64,000 nt of DNA, taken from NCBI GenBank assembly GCA_000961645.1, contig LADM01000011.1, positions 32,718 to 96,717 on the forward strand. Direction: 5' to 3'. The DNA is from Gammaproteobacteria bacterium BRH_c0. Its GTDB lineage: Bacteria > Pseudomonadota > Gammaproteobacteria > Pseudomonadales > Porticoccaceae. A program made the translations under genes and the position numbers. This document shows positions 55,275-64,000 of the stretch, piece after piece (position 1 is the stretch's first letter; the number at the start of each line of letters is the position of its first letter). The notes under the pieces were generated by a model. It searched no databases. It was given only the letters and a program-made list of their open reading frames with translations, and was not told where the DNA came from.

Positions 55275-57482
55275 TCATAACAACTGGTGAATGGCCGCCA
55301 GCAGTTCCGTCTGGTCGAAACTGCTTTTTACCAGGTAGGCATCAGCCCCCGCCTGCATACCCCGCATGCGGTCCTGGTCGGTTTTCAGCGCCGTGACGAG
55401 GATGATTGGCAAACTCTGTAAACGGTTTGAACCACGGACTGCCTCGGTGAGGGCAAAGCCATCCATATTGGGCATTTCGATATCGCTGACCAGCAGATCC
55501 ACCGCCTCGCGCTGGAGAATCTGCCAGGCCTGCAGGCCATCCTCCGCCACCAGCACAGTGAAATTTTCCTCTTCGAGAATACCTTTCATCAGGGTGCGGG
55601 TGGAGAGGGAGTCCTCCGCCACCAACAGGCGCTTGCGCTGCAACGAGGGTTTGTCCTGCAGCGTGGCCTGCGGCCCCTGCCCGGTGAGTTCAAGCGCGTG
55701 CCGGATCAGGGTGGGGGCATGGACGATCAATGTTACCTGCCCGTCCCCCAGCAGGGTTGCACCCACCAGTTGCTGCAACGGGTGAAAACGTGGCCCCAGG
55801 GATTTGACCGGCAGCGAGAGCTCTTCCAGCAGTTCATCCACCATAAACAGTGCACGGCCTGTATCGCTGCGCAACAGCAGCGCAGGCACTTTCACACCTT
55901 CCCCAAGGGAGGGTCCGTCACCCTGAAGGACTCGACTGAGCTGGAAAACACGCACCACTTCGCCATCCACAATCAGGGAGTCGTGGCCCTGGGCGCTGGT
56001 GATATCACCGGGATTGATACGCAGCAGGCGTTCCACAGCCTCAACGTCAAAGGCGTAGTTCTGACCATTGCTTGTCACCAGCACTGCCGGCAAGAGCGAC
56101 AGAGTGAGGGGCAATTGCAGGGCGAAGCGCAGCCCGGCGCCGGGCTGGTTTTCAACGCTGACACTGCCGCGCAGCCGCTTGACCGTGGTGCTGACCACAT
56201 CGAGCCCAACCCCGCGCCCGGCGAGCAATGACACTTCGCGCTCGGTGGAAAAACCCGGGGTAAAAATCCTCTGTACCAGCTTGTCGTCGCTGATTTCCGC
56301 TCCACCGTCATCGAGGCGGGCACGGATGGCGGCAAAATCCAGCCCGCGGCCATCGTCGCCAACACTTATCTCCACACCGCCTCCACGCAACCCGGCGCAG
56401 ACTGTGATCAATCCGCGCAGCGCTTTGCCGCACTGCTGGCGTTTCTCGGGGGATTCAATGCCATGGGCCAAGGCGTTGCGCACCAGGTGCAAGAGGGGAT
56501 CGCGGATACTCTCGATAATGGTGCGGTCCATTTCGATGTCACCTCCCCGGATCAGCAGTTGCACCTCCCTGCCACTCTCACGGGACAGATCCCGCACCAC
56601 CCGCAGCAGACCTTCACAGGCCTCGGCAAAGGGCGCCATGCCGGCGTGGAGAATATCCGCCTCCAGGGGTTCGGCGACCTGATCGAGGGCGCGGCGATCA
56701 CTGGCCAGCCCGGCCAGCAATGTGCGAAGTTGGGGAGCCAGGGCCTGTGCGCCATTTGCCTGCGCAGAACCAGACCGGACAGCCTCGTCCAGGCACTGTT
56801 GTAGCGCCCGCTGGCGGGCGGCCAGACGCTGGCGACTGAGCAGCAATTCACCACCCAGGGTCATCATGCGCTCGACCCGGGCGGCGGGAAGGCGCACGCT
56901 TTTTTCCTGGCCACCCACCTTGCCCGTGGGTGGAAGTTCGCGTGCCTCCTCGATTGGAGCTAATTTGTCTGCGACAGCTGTGGTTGCTGGCCTAACCGCG
57001 CTGGCCGCTGCCAGAGGTGGTGAATCCTGTGGCTCAGCATTCCGGCTATCAACATCGCGGCTCTCAACATCCTGTGTATGGAGTACGTCCAGTGCGGGAA
57101 TGATTCTGCCTAGCGGGCCATCCCGATCATCCAGCACGGCGGCACCGGAGCGCTCGCCCTCCCCAGCCGCGCGAATGGCATCAAGGGCGGAGAACAACAG
57201 TTGCATGGTTGGCAAATCGAGGCTGAGGGTCTCGCTCCGGCCGCGCACGAACAGGGATTCGAGTGCGTGGGCGACCTTTTCCAGCAGCGGGTGCTGGACC
57301 GCGTGAGCCGCCCCCTTGAGGGTATGGGCAGTGCGGAACAGGCTCTCGATCAATGGCTGCTGGTCACTACCCGCAGCTGCTGACTCAAGGGCCAGCAGAT
57401 CGCGCTCCAGGGCCTGCAAGTGCTCGTCCAGCTCGATCAAAAACACCTGGCGCAGGTGTTTTTGAAACGCGTCCCGATCCAT
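55275..57482 (-). CDS. cheA: CheA-REC hybrid chemosensory kinase
   Basis: 735 residues. HPt domain (1-105, His53 in RTAHTLKGAAH), a linker without a clear P2 domain, dimerisation and HATPase (HLVRNALAHGIES; GDDGRGLD; GRGVGLDVV), CheW-like domain (about 460-590) and a C-terminal receiver (about 615-735, LLVSDIEMPNMDG). The usual HLVRNAVDHGIE has Ala instead of Asp before His. It resembles WspE. 3 bp separate it from the mcp gene. Confidence 0.93.
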   Translation of the reverse strand: MDRDAFQKHLRQVFLIELDEHLQALERDLLALESAAAGSDQQPLIESLFRTAHTLKGAAHAVQHPLLEKVAHALESLFVRGRSETLSLDLPTMQLLFSALDAIRAAGEGERSGAAVLDDRDGPLGRIIPALDVLHTQDVESRDVDSRNAEPQDSPPLAAASAVRPATTAVADKLAPIEEARELPPTGKVGGQEKSVRLPAARVERMMTLGGELLLSRQRLAARQRALQQCLDEAVRSGSAQANGAQALAPQLRTLLAGLASDRRALDQVAEPLEADILHAGMAPFAEACEGLLRVVRDLSRESGREVQLLIRGGDIEMDRTIIESIRDPLLHLVRNALAHGIESPEKRQQCGKALRGLITVCAGLRGGGVEISVGDDGRGLDFAAIRARLDDGGAEISDDKLVQRIFTPGFSTEREVSLLAGRGVGLDVVSTTVKRLRGSVSVENQPGAGLRFALQLPLTLSLLPAVLVTSNGQNYAFDVEAVERLLRINPGDITSAQGHDSLIVDGEVVRVFQLSRVLQGDGPSLGEGVKVPALLLRSDTGRALFMVDELLEELSLPVKSLGPRFHPLQQLVGATLLGDGQVTLIVHAPTLIRHALELTGQGPQATLQDKPSLQRKRLLVAEDSLSTRTLMKGILEEENFTVLVAEDGLQAWQILQREAVDLLVSDIEMPNMDGFALTEAVRGSNRLQSLPIILVTALKTDQDRMRGMQAGADAYLVKSSFDQTELLAAIHQLL

Positions 57483-57485
57483 CGC

Positions 57486-58931
57486 CTAGGCTCCCAGCAA
57501 TGCCTTGAGCCGCAACCCCAGATTGTTCAGGTCCCGCGCTGCGCCCTCGGATTGGCGCGTCGCCGCACTGGTCTGGCTGGTCGCTTCATTGATATCCCGC
57601 ATCGCCTGGCGGATCTGGCCCATGCCGATGGTTTGCTGAGAGGTTGAGGCGGAAATCTGGCTGGCGGCAATGGCCGCCTGGTCGACGGTTTCGGTCAGGG
57701 TGTGGATGGTGTCACCGGCCTGGTTGATAAAGCGCAGGGTGGCGGTGACGCTTTTGCTGCCCTCCTCAGTGACCATCACCGCACTGGTGGTGGATTTCTG
57801 GATTTCCCCAAGGATCAGCCGCACCTGCTGGGTGGCCTGCTTGGCCTGGCTGGCAAGATCCTTGATTTCCCGCGCCACGACGGTAAAGCCACTGCCGTGT
57901 TCACCGGCCCGTGCCGCTTCAATACCGGCGTTGAGGGCCAGCAGGTTGGTCTGCTCGGCCACCTCATTGACCGCGGCAATGATTTCGCCGATGGATTGGG
58001 CCCGTTCCGCCAGGGATAGAATATTGCGGGCCGCCGACTCAGTATGGCTGTGCACATTGTCCATATTGGCGATGGCGGTTTCGATGGCATCAAGACCGGC
58101 CTTGCTGATCAGCGCCACCTGTTGGGCGGAATCTGCCACCTGTTTTGCCCGCTGGGCCGCCTGCTCGGAGGTTTGCACCACTTCGTCAACGGTGCTGACG
58201 GTTTGCGCCACTGCCGCCGCCTGCTCCTGCGCGCTGGCAGCCTGCTGCGAGGTGCCTGCCAGCAATTCTGCCGTGATGGAGGCCAGAGTACTGATGCTGT
58301 CGGTGAGGGTGCTCAACACCCTGCGCATGATCCAGGTCGCAATGATCAGCACGACCAGCAGAACAACGCCAAAGCCGAATTGCAGCCAGCGCGACTGGGT
58401 AATGCGCTCCTGCATGTGCTGGCGCTCCTCTGCAACTATCCTGGCAGTATTGCCACTCAGCACAGTCAATGGTTCGCGCAGGGCAATCAACTTGGGGCGC
58501 AGATTTGTTACATCACGTTCCATCAGCAACTCCTCGATCAGCGGTAGCGTCTCCCGCTGCCAGTGCTGCTGGTTACTGCGGATCTGTGCCTGGCTTTCCG
58601 CATTGCGCACGGGCTGCAATCCCTGCGATGGATCTCCCTTGAGCAACACCTCAAAGCGCTGATCGACTTCGCTGATCAGCTCGCGGAGACTGACCCGGGC
58701 ACTGCGACGGAATTCCGGATTCTCATCGCCCAGCTGCAGCAGGGCGAGGGCAATTTCCGCCGCGTGGGCACGCCCGGAGCCGAGCCGGTCGAGGGTGTCC
58801 GGAATGGTCTCCAGGGTAGTGAGCGTCGACACATTAACTGCCAGCAGAGTCAGATTGCCGACCATCATCACCAGCACGATGGCGGTTAATTTGCCGCTGA
58901 GCGAAGTGAGCCATTGGGTGACTTTATTCAT
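57486..58931 (-). CDS. Membrane methyl-accepting protein without a clear HAMP domain
   Basis: 481 residues. Two membrane helices (about 15-34 and 180-202, [20 protein letters not shown]) flank a periplasmic helical domain (about 35-178). The region after TM2 ([20 protein letters not shown]) is too short for a normal HAMP. The signalling domain has the hairpin [20 protein letters not shown] and [16 protein letters not shown]. Candidate methylation sites lie among the Glu/Gln-rich Ala stretches. It is the sensor of the operon and is closest to WspA-type receptors in context. Confidence 0.9.
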   Translation of the reverse strand: MNKVTQWLTSLSGKLTAIVLVMMVGNLTLLAVNVSTLTTLETIPDTLDRLGSGRAHAAEIALALLQLGDENPEFRRSARVSLRELISEVDQRFEVLLKGDPSQGLQPVRNAESQAQIRSNQQHWQRETLPLIEELLMERDVTNLRPKLIALREPLTVLSGNTARIVAEERQHMQERITQSRWLQFGFGVVLLVVLIIATWIMRRVLSTLTDSISTLASITAELLAGTSQQAASAQEQAAAVAQTVSTVDEVVQTSEQAAQRAKQVADSAQQVALISKAGLDAIETAIANMDNVHSHTESAARNILSLAERAQSIGEIIAAVNEVAEQTNLLALNAGIEAARAGEHGSGFTVVAREIKDLASQAKQATQQVRLILGEIQKSTTSAVMVTEEGSKSVTATLRFINQAGDTIHTLTETVDQAAIAASQISASTSQQTIGMGQIRQAMRDINEATSQTSAATRQSEGAARDLNNLGLRLKALLGA

Positions 58932-59011
58932 GGGGTAATACTCCTTGTTATCGTCACAGTCTTGGGCAATGAGGCCGCCGATGCTGGATTTGCCATCAGC
59001 GACCCGGCAGG

Positions 59012-59674
59012 TTACACAGTGAAATACAGCCGTTCGTCAGCCAGCAGTGCTGCACCATCCAGCACAGTGATGGCGCGGGTCGATTCCGGATTTGTCAGCA
59101 GGCCCACCACCAGGCTGGCCGTGCCGGGGACGTCACTGCCAGCAGAGTCATCCAGGGGTTTGATATCGTCCTCCGCACCCGTCCACTGCCCAGTCACTGA
59201 GCTGACCAAGAGGGCAAACTCCACCCACTGTTCACCGACCAGCAACAGGTAGTCAGCGCTGTCACCGGAAACGGTTTGCTGGTTGAGCAGCAGGCCGGGG
59301 TCAATCACCGCGACAATATCGCCCTTGTAGCTCGCCACTCCCCGCAAGTACTGCGGCACCGAGGGCAAGCGGGTGATGGCCCCCGCCTGGGCGACGCCGC
59401 GCAAATACCGGGTGTCGACAGCAAATTGCTGGGCACCCAGTTCAAACAGAGTCAGCTCGCGCAGTTGATGGGTTTTGACAACGGCTTTTTCGCAGGCCAG
59501 TTCTCTTGCACGCTGCGCAAAAATGCTGGCAATGCGTTCAGCCGAGGGATTGAGAGTCGCCTCGGTTATGCGGCTGGCCTCGGCCAGACTGGTGCGCACA
59601 GCACTCCAGTCGATAGGGGTGCGCGCCTGAGGCACGCTTTCCTCCGCAGGTTTGTCCCCCGGTTTGGTATTCAC
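59012..59674 (-). CDS. cheW: CheW-like coupling protein (copy 1)
   Basis: 220 residues. An N-terminal extension (1-75, acidic helices with [20 protein letters not shown]) is followed by a CheW domain with [40 protein letters not shown] and a terminal [17 protein letters not shown]. Analogous to WspD, which links receptor and kinase. It overlaps cheR by 4 bp and lies 80 bp before mcp. Confidence 0.91.
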   Translation of the reverse strand: MNTKPGDKPAEESVPQARTPIDWSAVRTSLAEASRITEATLNPSAERIASIFAQRARELACEKAVVKTHQLRELTLFELGAQQFAVDTRYLRGVAQAGAITRLPSVPQYLRGVASYKGDIVAVIDPGLLLNQQTVSGDSADYLLLVGEQWVEFALLVSSVTGQWTGAEDDIKPLDDSAGSDVPGTASLVVGLLTNPESTRAITVLDGAALLADERLYFTV

Positions 59675-61026
59675 GCACTGTCTCCCAATCTGCTGTGAAG
59701 GGCGTTGAGTTGCTGCTGCGCGGCCTGCACCAGCAACCCCGCAGGCTCACCGTCGCTGAGCGGCAGCAGCTGTTTGTCTGGCAGTGCGCCAGCATGCTGG
59801 ATGGCATTTCGATAGGACCGCTGGGCATCACCAATTTTCGCCAGGCGGCTGTAAAGCAGGCCGCAGGTGAAGTGCACAACCGCCAGGGATGAATCGAGGT
59901 AGAGCAGTTTTTTCAGCTGCGCCAGGGCCTGCTCGTCGTCACCCTGCTGCATACACAAAAGAGCCTGGGCATAGAGGAGCGCCTGCAGATCGAGCTCTTC
60001 AGAACTGACGCTGCCTCTGATGTCAGCAGCAACACCATCATTTTCGATCTGTGCTTTGGGAATGTTCGACAAGGCATTGGCGCTACTTGCCCGACGCGAG
60101 GATCGCTCCCGTTTCACACCCGATGCTGGCGCAACGAAGGCAGGGGCAGGTGCTGTTTCCGGCACTGACACCTGCCCGGTGCTAGTCACCAATCGCTTGA
60201 CGGGTTTGTGGTAAACAAGGCCACCCGGTGTGAGCTGGGCTTCAAAGGGCGCAAGGCCGGAGAGCAACGGATCAGAGGGGCCGGGAATCAGATAGCCGCC
60301 GGGGGCAAGGCTGTCATAAAGGCGCTGGGCTACATGGCGGATAGTCGCGGCATCCAGATAAATCAGCACATTGCGGCACAGTATCAGATCGAGCGCCTCC
60401 ACTGCGTATTCTGCGGACGGGTATCCCTTGCCTGCCAGATTGAGGTAGAAAAAATTCACCTGCTTGCGAAAACGCTCTGCCACTTCGTAGTGCTTGCCGC
60501 TGCGGCGCAGGAAAGATTCGGGCAGTGCCATGGCGCGTTCACCGCGCACGGACCAGGCGCTGTAGCTGCCCTTGCGGGCGCGACTCAGGGCACGTCGCGA
60601 TATATCACAGGCCAGCAACCTGACCCCCGACGGCGCTATCCCTGACTCCTCGAACAGCATTGCCAGGGTGTAGGCTTCCTCACCACCGGCACAACCAGCG
60701 CTCAGAACGCGCAGCACATGGTCAGGACCACGCAACTGACCAATTGCCGGAATAACGGTCTGGCTGATATAGGTGAAATGAGACGGGTCGCGGAAAAAAT
60801 AGGACTCCGGGATAGTGACAAGACTGAGCAGCCGATCCAGTAACGCGGCATCAACCTGCAGGCGCTGCAGCAACGCGTTCAGGCTGGAACCGGTTTCCAC
60901 CATCAGTGTGTTGCTGGCACGGGCAATCATTGCCTGGTGATCAGCGGTCAATTTGATCCCCGTGCAACGGGTAATCAACGCACTGATACTGGCGATTTCG
61001 CTATGCGCCATCGCCGATTCGGTCAT
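59671..61026 (-). CDS. cheR: CheR methyltransferase with TPR C-terminus
   Basis: 451 residues. CheR N-domain followed by the SAM fold (LRVLSAGCAGGEEAYTLAML, then LLACDISRRALSRARKG, YPSAEYAVEALDLILCRNVL and GGYLIPGPSDPLL). A low-complexity linker (270-330) leads to tetratricopeptide-like repeats (LYAQALLCMQQGDDEQALAQ and LAKIGDAQRSYRNAIQHAGA). WspC has the same layout. It methylates the MCP. 4-bp overlaps with both cheW genes. Confidence 0.94.
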   Translation of the reverse strand: MTESAMAHSEIASISALITRCTGIKLTADHQAMIARASNTLMVETGSSLNALLQRLQVDAALLDRLLSLVTIPESYFFRDPSHFTYISQTVIPAIGQLRGPDHVLRVLSAGCAGGEEAYTLAMLFEESGIAPSGVRLLACDISRRALSRARKGSYSAWSVRGERAMALPESFLRRSGKHYEVAERFRKQVNFFYLNLAGKGYPSAEYAVEALDLILCRNVLIYLDAATIRHVAQRLYDSLAPGGYLIPGPSDPLLSGLAPFEAQLTPGGLVYHKPVKRLVTSTGQVSVPETAPAPAFVAPASGVKRERSSRRASSANALSNIPKAQIENDGVAADIRGSVSSEELDLQALLYAQALLCMQQGDDEQALAQLKKLLYLDSSLAVVHFTCGLLYSRLAKIGDAQRSYRNAIQHAGALPDKQLLPLSDGEPAGLLVQAAQQQLNALHSRLGDSA

Positions 61027-61517
61027 GACAGATCCTGCTCTGTCGCTGCCAGGGCACTATCCAGGCTGTCCCTCTCACTCTCTGCCAGCAACCTGGTCAA
61101 ATCGTGAATCAGCACCAGGCCGTCAGGGAGCTTTCCAACTCCGGAAATGTAGCCGCTGTTCTCGATCAGGCTGCTTGCATCGGTAACCCATTCAGCGGGT
61201 ACTTCGCAGGTGCCAATGGCATGATCGACCCACAACCCGACGACCCGGTTGGCGGTGTGTACCACCAGCAGGTAATCCGATAACTCTGCCTCCTTCACCT
61301 TGAGCTGAAAGCGGGTGCGCAAGTCCACCACCGGGACAGCCCGTCCGCGCAAGTTGATAACACCGGGAATAACCACAGGGGCGTTGGGCAAAGGGGTCAA
61401 TGCAGGCATGCGGACAAATTCCTGCACAGCAGAAAGAGGGACACCGTAACGGGTGTCCCCCAGTTCGAAGAGGCACAACTCCAGTTTCGCGCCAATCCTG
61501 ATGGCCTGCGGATCCAT
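61023..61517 (-). CDS. cheW: CheW-like coupling protein (copy 2), first gene of the operon
   Basis: 164 residues from the ATG at 61517, preceded by AAGGAAG; a further ATG at 61550 would add 11 residues. The CheW domain has LELCLFELGDTRYGVPLSAV, VIPGVINLRGRAVPVVDLRT and LKVKEAELSDYLLVVHTANR. Analogous to WspB. Its stop overlaps cheR by 4 bp. It heads the operon, so the promoter lies in 61551-61954. Confidence 0.92.
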   Translation of the reverse strand: MDPQAIRIGAKLELCLFELGDTRYGVPLSAVQEFVRMPALTPLPNAPVVIPGVINLRGRAVPVVDLRTRFQLKVKEAELSDYLLVVHTANRVVGLWVDHAIGTCEVPAEWVTDASSLIENSGYISGVGKLPDGLVLIHDLTRLLAESERDSLDSALAATEQDLS

Positions 61518-61550
61518 TTCTACTTCCTTTACGGGAATCGCCTTGGGCAA

Positions 61551-61954
61551 TCGCGAAATCGGGCACAGTCAGAATAATGCCACACTGACGCACATGCAAA
61601 ATTGCTCGGAATTGCCAGAGGCGTACGTCTTTATAAACCAAAAAGGATAGTGCCAGCTGATGGCCAGCGGCGATAAAACAGACGAACAGGCGCTACGGGC
61701 CGATCAACTGACTGAGATAACAATTTTTGTCGTTATTTTCCAACTCTGTAAAAACATTCCCGCAACGCGGGCACACCCGCAGACATTGCCTGGTCAATAA
61801 GAGCTTCCCGAAATATGCAGCTCTCATAGGTGATCAACAACGTCACATCACTCCAGGCCCCTGCTCACCAGCTGCACGCCGTCAGCAGCCAGTACACTTA
61901 TGCCACAGCTTCTTGCAGGCAGTATGACAGCAGACAACAGGTTGCTGTTAGGGT
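61551..61954. other. 404-bp region carrying the chemosensory promoter
   Basis: No gene seen. A small hairpin, CCCGC (61759-61763) with GCGGG (61767-61771), is followed on the minus strand by AATGTTTTT, so it could terminate the upstream gene at 61955. The region must also hold the promoter of the cheW-cheR-cheW-mcp-cheA-cheB-HK operon. Confidence 0.4.
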
Positions 61955-62776
61955 TTATAAACCCAGCGCAGTAATTTCGATGCGAGCAGCAGCGCCGTGC
62001 AATCGCGAGGCCTCACCCTCTACCTCGTCTCCGGGAGCAAGGGATGGCCACAGATCAGCAAGATTCGCCACAATGGTTTGCGCCTGATCAACCGCCTCGG
62101 GGGACTCGGCACGCATTTCAGCTGGCAATTCAGCAAGCCGTCGACTGGCAATTTGCGTGAAACCATAGGCATCCTGGTATTCGTGGGCGTTGACAAGCTT
62201 TCCGTCTTCCACCCCCAGCCCATACTCTTCACCAGCGGTGCGCAGTAAATCCTTGACGCTCAGCAATGCTGTTTTCAGCGACGGATTCGTCACCGATTCC
62301 GCCGCTTTTATCGCGGCTTCGAGTGCCAGGTAGGCTTTATCAACCTCAGCCTGGTTCGCACCACTGGCGACAGCCTCTGCCAGGTTGCTCAACTGCTCAT
62401 CAAAAGCGGCACCACCGCGATGAGTGATTGCCGGTACCAGACCGGCATAGAGTTCGTCCCGCGGGTGCTTCATGTGCATCCTCGCCATCGGCGCATGCCC
62501 CTGGCTGTAGAGTTGATAACCCACCAGAAGATGACCGCGGATCAAACCCAGGCGGGAGAGATAGGCCACATCATCGGCTTTCAGGTTGGTGGGAGTAACG
62601 CCTTCACCCTCGCCACCTTCACCACCTTCGCCAGCAACTGCAGCGCTGGATACCGGCGAACTGGTCAATGCAGGGTCGACAGCGGCTGGATTGTTGTCTG
62701 CTGCTACAGCGCCAATACTGATACCGCTGGCCAGGGCAACGCCCAGGCTCAGCCAACGCTTTCTGAATTCTTGCAT
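61955..62776 (-). CDS. Secreted protein of unknown family, divergent from piuC
   Basis: 273 residues with a signal peptide (SLGVALASGISIGAVAADNN, cleavage near AVAADN) and a Gly/Glu-rich linker (GEGGEGGEGEG). The body is helical, with YLSRLGLIRGHLLVGYQLYS then QGHAPMARMHMKHPRDELYA and YLALEAAIKAAESVTNPSLK. The GHAPMARMHMKHP stretch, rich in His and Met, may bind metal. I do not recognise the family; an imelysin-like role in iron handling is a guess from the piuC context. It starts 68 bp from the piuC ATG. Confidence 0.65.
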   Translation of the reverse strand: MQEFRKRWLSLGVALASGISIGAVAADNNPAAVDPALTSSPVSSAAVAGEGGEGGEGEGVTPTNLKADDVAYLSRLGLIRGHLLVGYQLYSQGHAPMARMHMKHPRDELYAGLVPAITHRGGAAFDEQLSNLAEAVASGANQAEVDKAYLALEAAIKAAESVTNPSLKTALLSVKDLLRTAGEEYGLGVEDGKLVNAHEYQDAYGFTQIASRRLAELPAEMRAESPEAVDQAQTIVANLADLWPSLAPGDEVEGEASRLHGAAARIEITALGL

Positions 62777-62827
62777 GATCTAACTCTCAACGCGGATTCG
62801 TGATAGATTGGCGACTCTGCCACAAAT

Positions 62828-62846
62828 GCAACTGATTCTCAATATG
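62828..62846. promoter_or_regulatory. Possible Fur box overlapping the piuC start
   Basis: GCAACTGATTCTCAATATG matches 13 of 19 positions of GATAATGATWATCATTATC. It overlaps the piuC start region and lies 52 bp from the start of the divergent secreted-protein gene. piuC is a known Fur target in Pseudomonas, which supports the call. Confidence 0.4.
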
Positions 62847-63500
62847 ATTTTACATCTCTCCCAATGCCTGGATTCTGCTGAACTCGAAGCCGTGTGCGAA
62901 GCAGCCGCCAACAGCCGTTATCACGACGGTCGCGACACAGCGGGTGCCGCCGCCGGGCAGGTAAAACACAACCAGCAGGCCGACAGCACACAAATTGCCG
63001 GCCTGTTGCGCCTGGTTGAGGACAGGCTGCGCAGCAACGACCTGTTTATGAAGGCAACTTACCCCGCTGGCTTTCCACGTCTGATACTCAGCCGCTATCT
63101 GGCGGGAATGCGCTATGGCAGCCATGTGGACGAAGCGCTGATCGACGGCCAGCGCACGGATATTTCCTTTACGCTGTTCCTGTCGCCCCCGGAAAGCTAC
63201 CAGGGCGGCGAGCTGGTGCTTGAGGACACTACGGGTGAACGAACCTGGAAGCTGGGCGCCGGTGACCTGTTGCTGTATCCCGCCACCTACCTGCACCGCG
63301 TCAATGAAGTCAGCGAAGGTGAGCGCCTGGTGGTGGTCGGCTGGGTCACCAGCCGCATCCGGGATGCGGGCAGGCGCGAGTCTTTGTTCGAGCTACAGCA
63401 ATCATTGCACGAAGAATTTAGCCACAGAGGCAAGACCGAACAGTTTGATCGCCTGTCGCGACTTCGCAACAATTTGCTGCGCCAATGGCTGGATTATTGA
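62844..63500 (+). CDS. piuC: PiuC/YbiX PKHD-type 2-oxoglutarate Fe(II) dioxygenase
   Basis: 218 residues. The Fe ligands appear in GSHVDEALIDG (His-x-Asp) and YLHRVNEVSEGERLVVVGWV (His, then Arg for 2-oxoglutarate). LPRLILSRY-like PAGFPRLILSRYLAGMRYG and TDISFTLFLSPPESYQGGEL match YbiX. ATG at 62844 fits MILHLSQCL to the family start; an ATG at 62826 is an alternative. PiuC enzymes accompany TonB siderophore receptors; none is in the window. Confidence 0.93.
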   Translation: MILHLSQCLDSAELEAVCEAAANSRYHDGRDTAGAAAGQVKHNQQADSTQIAGLLRLVEDRLRSNDLFMKATYPAGFPRLILSRYLAGMRYGSHVDEALIDGQRTDISFTLFLSPPESYQGGELVLEDTTGERTWKLGAGDLLLYPATYLHRVNEVSEGERLVVVGWVTSRIRDAGRRESLFELQQSLHEEFSHRGKTEQFDRLSRLRNNLLRQWLDY

Positions 63501-63546
63501 CTCTGGAAATTGCCTGGTTTTGCACTTGTCAGCAGTTTTCAGAATG

Positions 63547-64000
63547 CTAGGGGGTGTTAACAATTAAAGTCACTTCCAGGATAATTCTGCCATTCACGGA
63601 TGTTATTTTTGTTGAGCTATGGCGCGCAGATTATTAAGAGAAGATCAATGGACTCGTATAGAGCCGTTGTTGTCGGGGAAGTCCGGCGATTGCGGTGTGA
63701 CGGGAAAGGACAATCGTCAGTTTATAGAAGCAGTGCTGTGGATTTGCCGCACAGGTGCCCCTTGGCGTGACTTGCCTGCGGAGCTGGGGAACTGGCATAC
63801 GATTTATACCCGATATAACCGCTGGTCAAAAAAGGGGCGCTGGAAAGCCATCTTCGAAGCCCTGTCGGAGGAGCCGGATTTGGAATACTTGATGGTGGAC
63901 GGCTCAATAGCGAGAGTTCATCAACATGGTGCCCCCAAAAAAACAGCCAGGACAGCGAAGCGGTAGGCAGGTCTCGGGGTGGATTGAGCACCAAAATCCA
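63547..64000 (+). mobile_element. IS5-family (IS427-like) element, left end; runs off the window
   Basis: The end begins at CTAG (63547-63550) with GGGGGTGTTAACAATTAAAG, similar to other IS5 ends, and includes the transposase gene at 63619. The right end and target duplication are outside the window. Similar CTAG-GGGT-type ends occur at 24425 and 46282. Confidence 0.82.
63619..64000 (+). CDS. IS5-family transposase, split by programmed -1 frameshift, truncated by window
   Basis: The first frame encodes 115 residues: RRLLREDQWTRIEPLLSGK, AVLWICRTGAPWRDLPAELG and GRWKAIFEALSEEPDLEY, with DGSIARVHQHG as the first part of the DDE domain. It stops at 63966 in zero frame. Just before, seven A (63937-63943) precede a C. 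A -1 slip there gives NSQDSEAVGRSRGGLSTKI, the canonical continuation GRSRGGLSTKIH. This is the usual two-frame design of IS427-type elements. The rest lies beyond the window. Confidence 0.88.

Overview
The window is a 64 kb piece of a gammaproteobacterial chromosome with moderately high GC and dense coding. The first 14 kb keeps the gene order known from Pseudomonas and relatives: ygfZ, divergent sdhE-ygfX, nadB, divergent rpoE(algU)-mucA-mucB-mucC-mucD, then lepA-lepB-DUF4845-rnc-era-recO-acpS. The mix of P450s, sulfotransferases, SDRs and an LLM oxidoreductase, together with PiuC, Slp lipoproteins and a Wsp-like chemosensory array, suggests a marine, Cellvibrionales/Spongiibacteraceae-like bacterium. 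This assignment is an inference from gene content, not a database match.

Layout. 1-9967 (minus): translation, membrane-insertion and RNA-processing operon plus the sigma-E/AlgU envelope-stress operon; a good AlgU-type promoter lies upstream of rpoE. 10128-15780: nadB, ygfX, sdhE, ygfZ, a small membrane protein and a secreted beta-propeller-like protein with a clear terminator. 15.9-17.2 kb: VOC protein and methyltransferase. 17.4-27.7 kb: an accessory, probably catabolic, block (NTF2-like, DUF1214, sulfotransferase, P450, GST, three SDRs, LLM oxidoreductase, double EthD) broken by a MITE and short repeats. 27.8-39.7 kb: stomatin/NfeD, a DUF523-DUF1722 protein, rimI with a HolD-like gene, leuA, pssA, mgtC and ilvIHC. 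39.9-46.2 kb: alkylation repair (alkA-ogt), lipid kinase, PAP2 phosphatase, two Slp lipoproteins, CsbD. 46.3-51.8 kb: SRPBCC/YciI pair and a second P450-sulfotransferase-phosphotransferase island beside a ten-copy GGGAGAT array. 52.0-61.5 kb: a seven-gene chemosensory operon. 61.9-63.5 kb: a secreted protein divergent from piuC. From 63.5 kb: the left end of an IS5-family element that runs off the window.

How genes work together. AlgU with MucA/MucB and the MucD protease forms the periplasmic stress circuit. IlvI/IlvH/IlvC and LeuA form the branched-chain amino acid block, with PssA in the same stretch. AlkA and Ogt are translationally coupled for alkylation repair. The chemosensory operon resembles wsp in having two CheW, CheR, a membrane MCP, CheA-REC and CheB, but it ends in a REC-PAS-HisKA-HATPase-REC kinase instead of a diguanylate cyclase. 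The two P450/sulfotransferase islands probably process a hydrophobic, perhaps terpenoid or steroid-like, substrate; nothing in the sequence fixes the substrate.

No rRNA, tRNA or CRISPR array was seen. The strongest candidates for something new are the chemosensory operon with its unusual output kinase, the two islands with a non-canonical P450 and a degenerate APH-fold protein, and the small mobile or repeat elements that share AGGGCCTGTTAACA-type ends.
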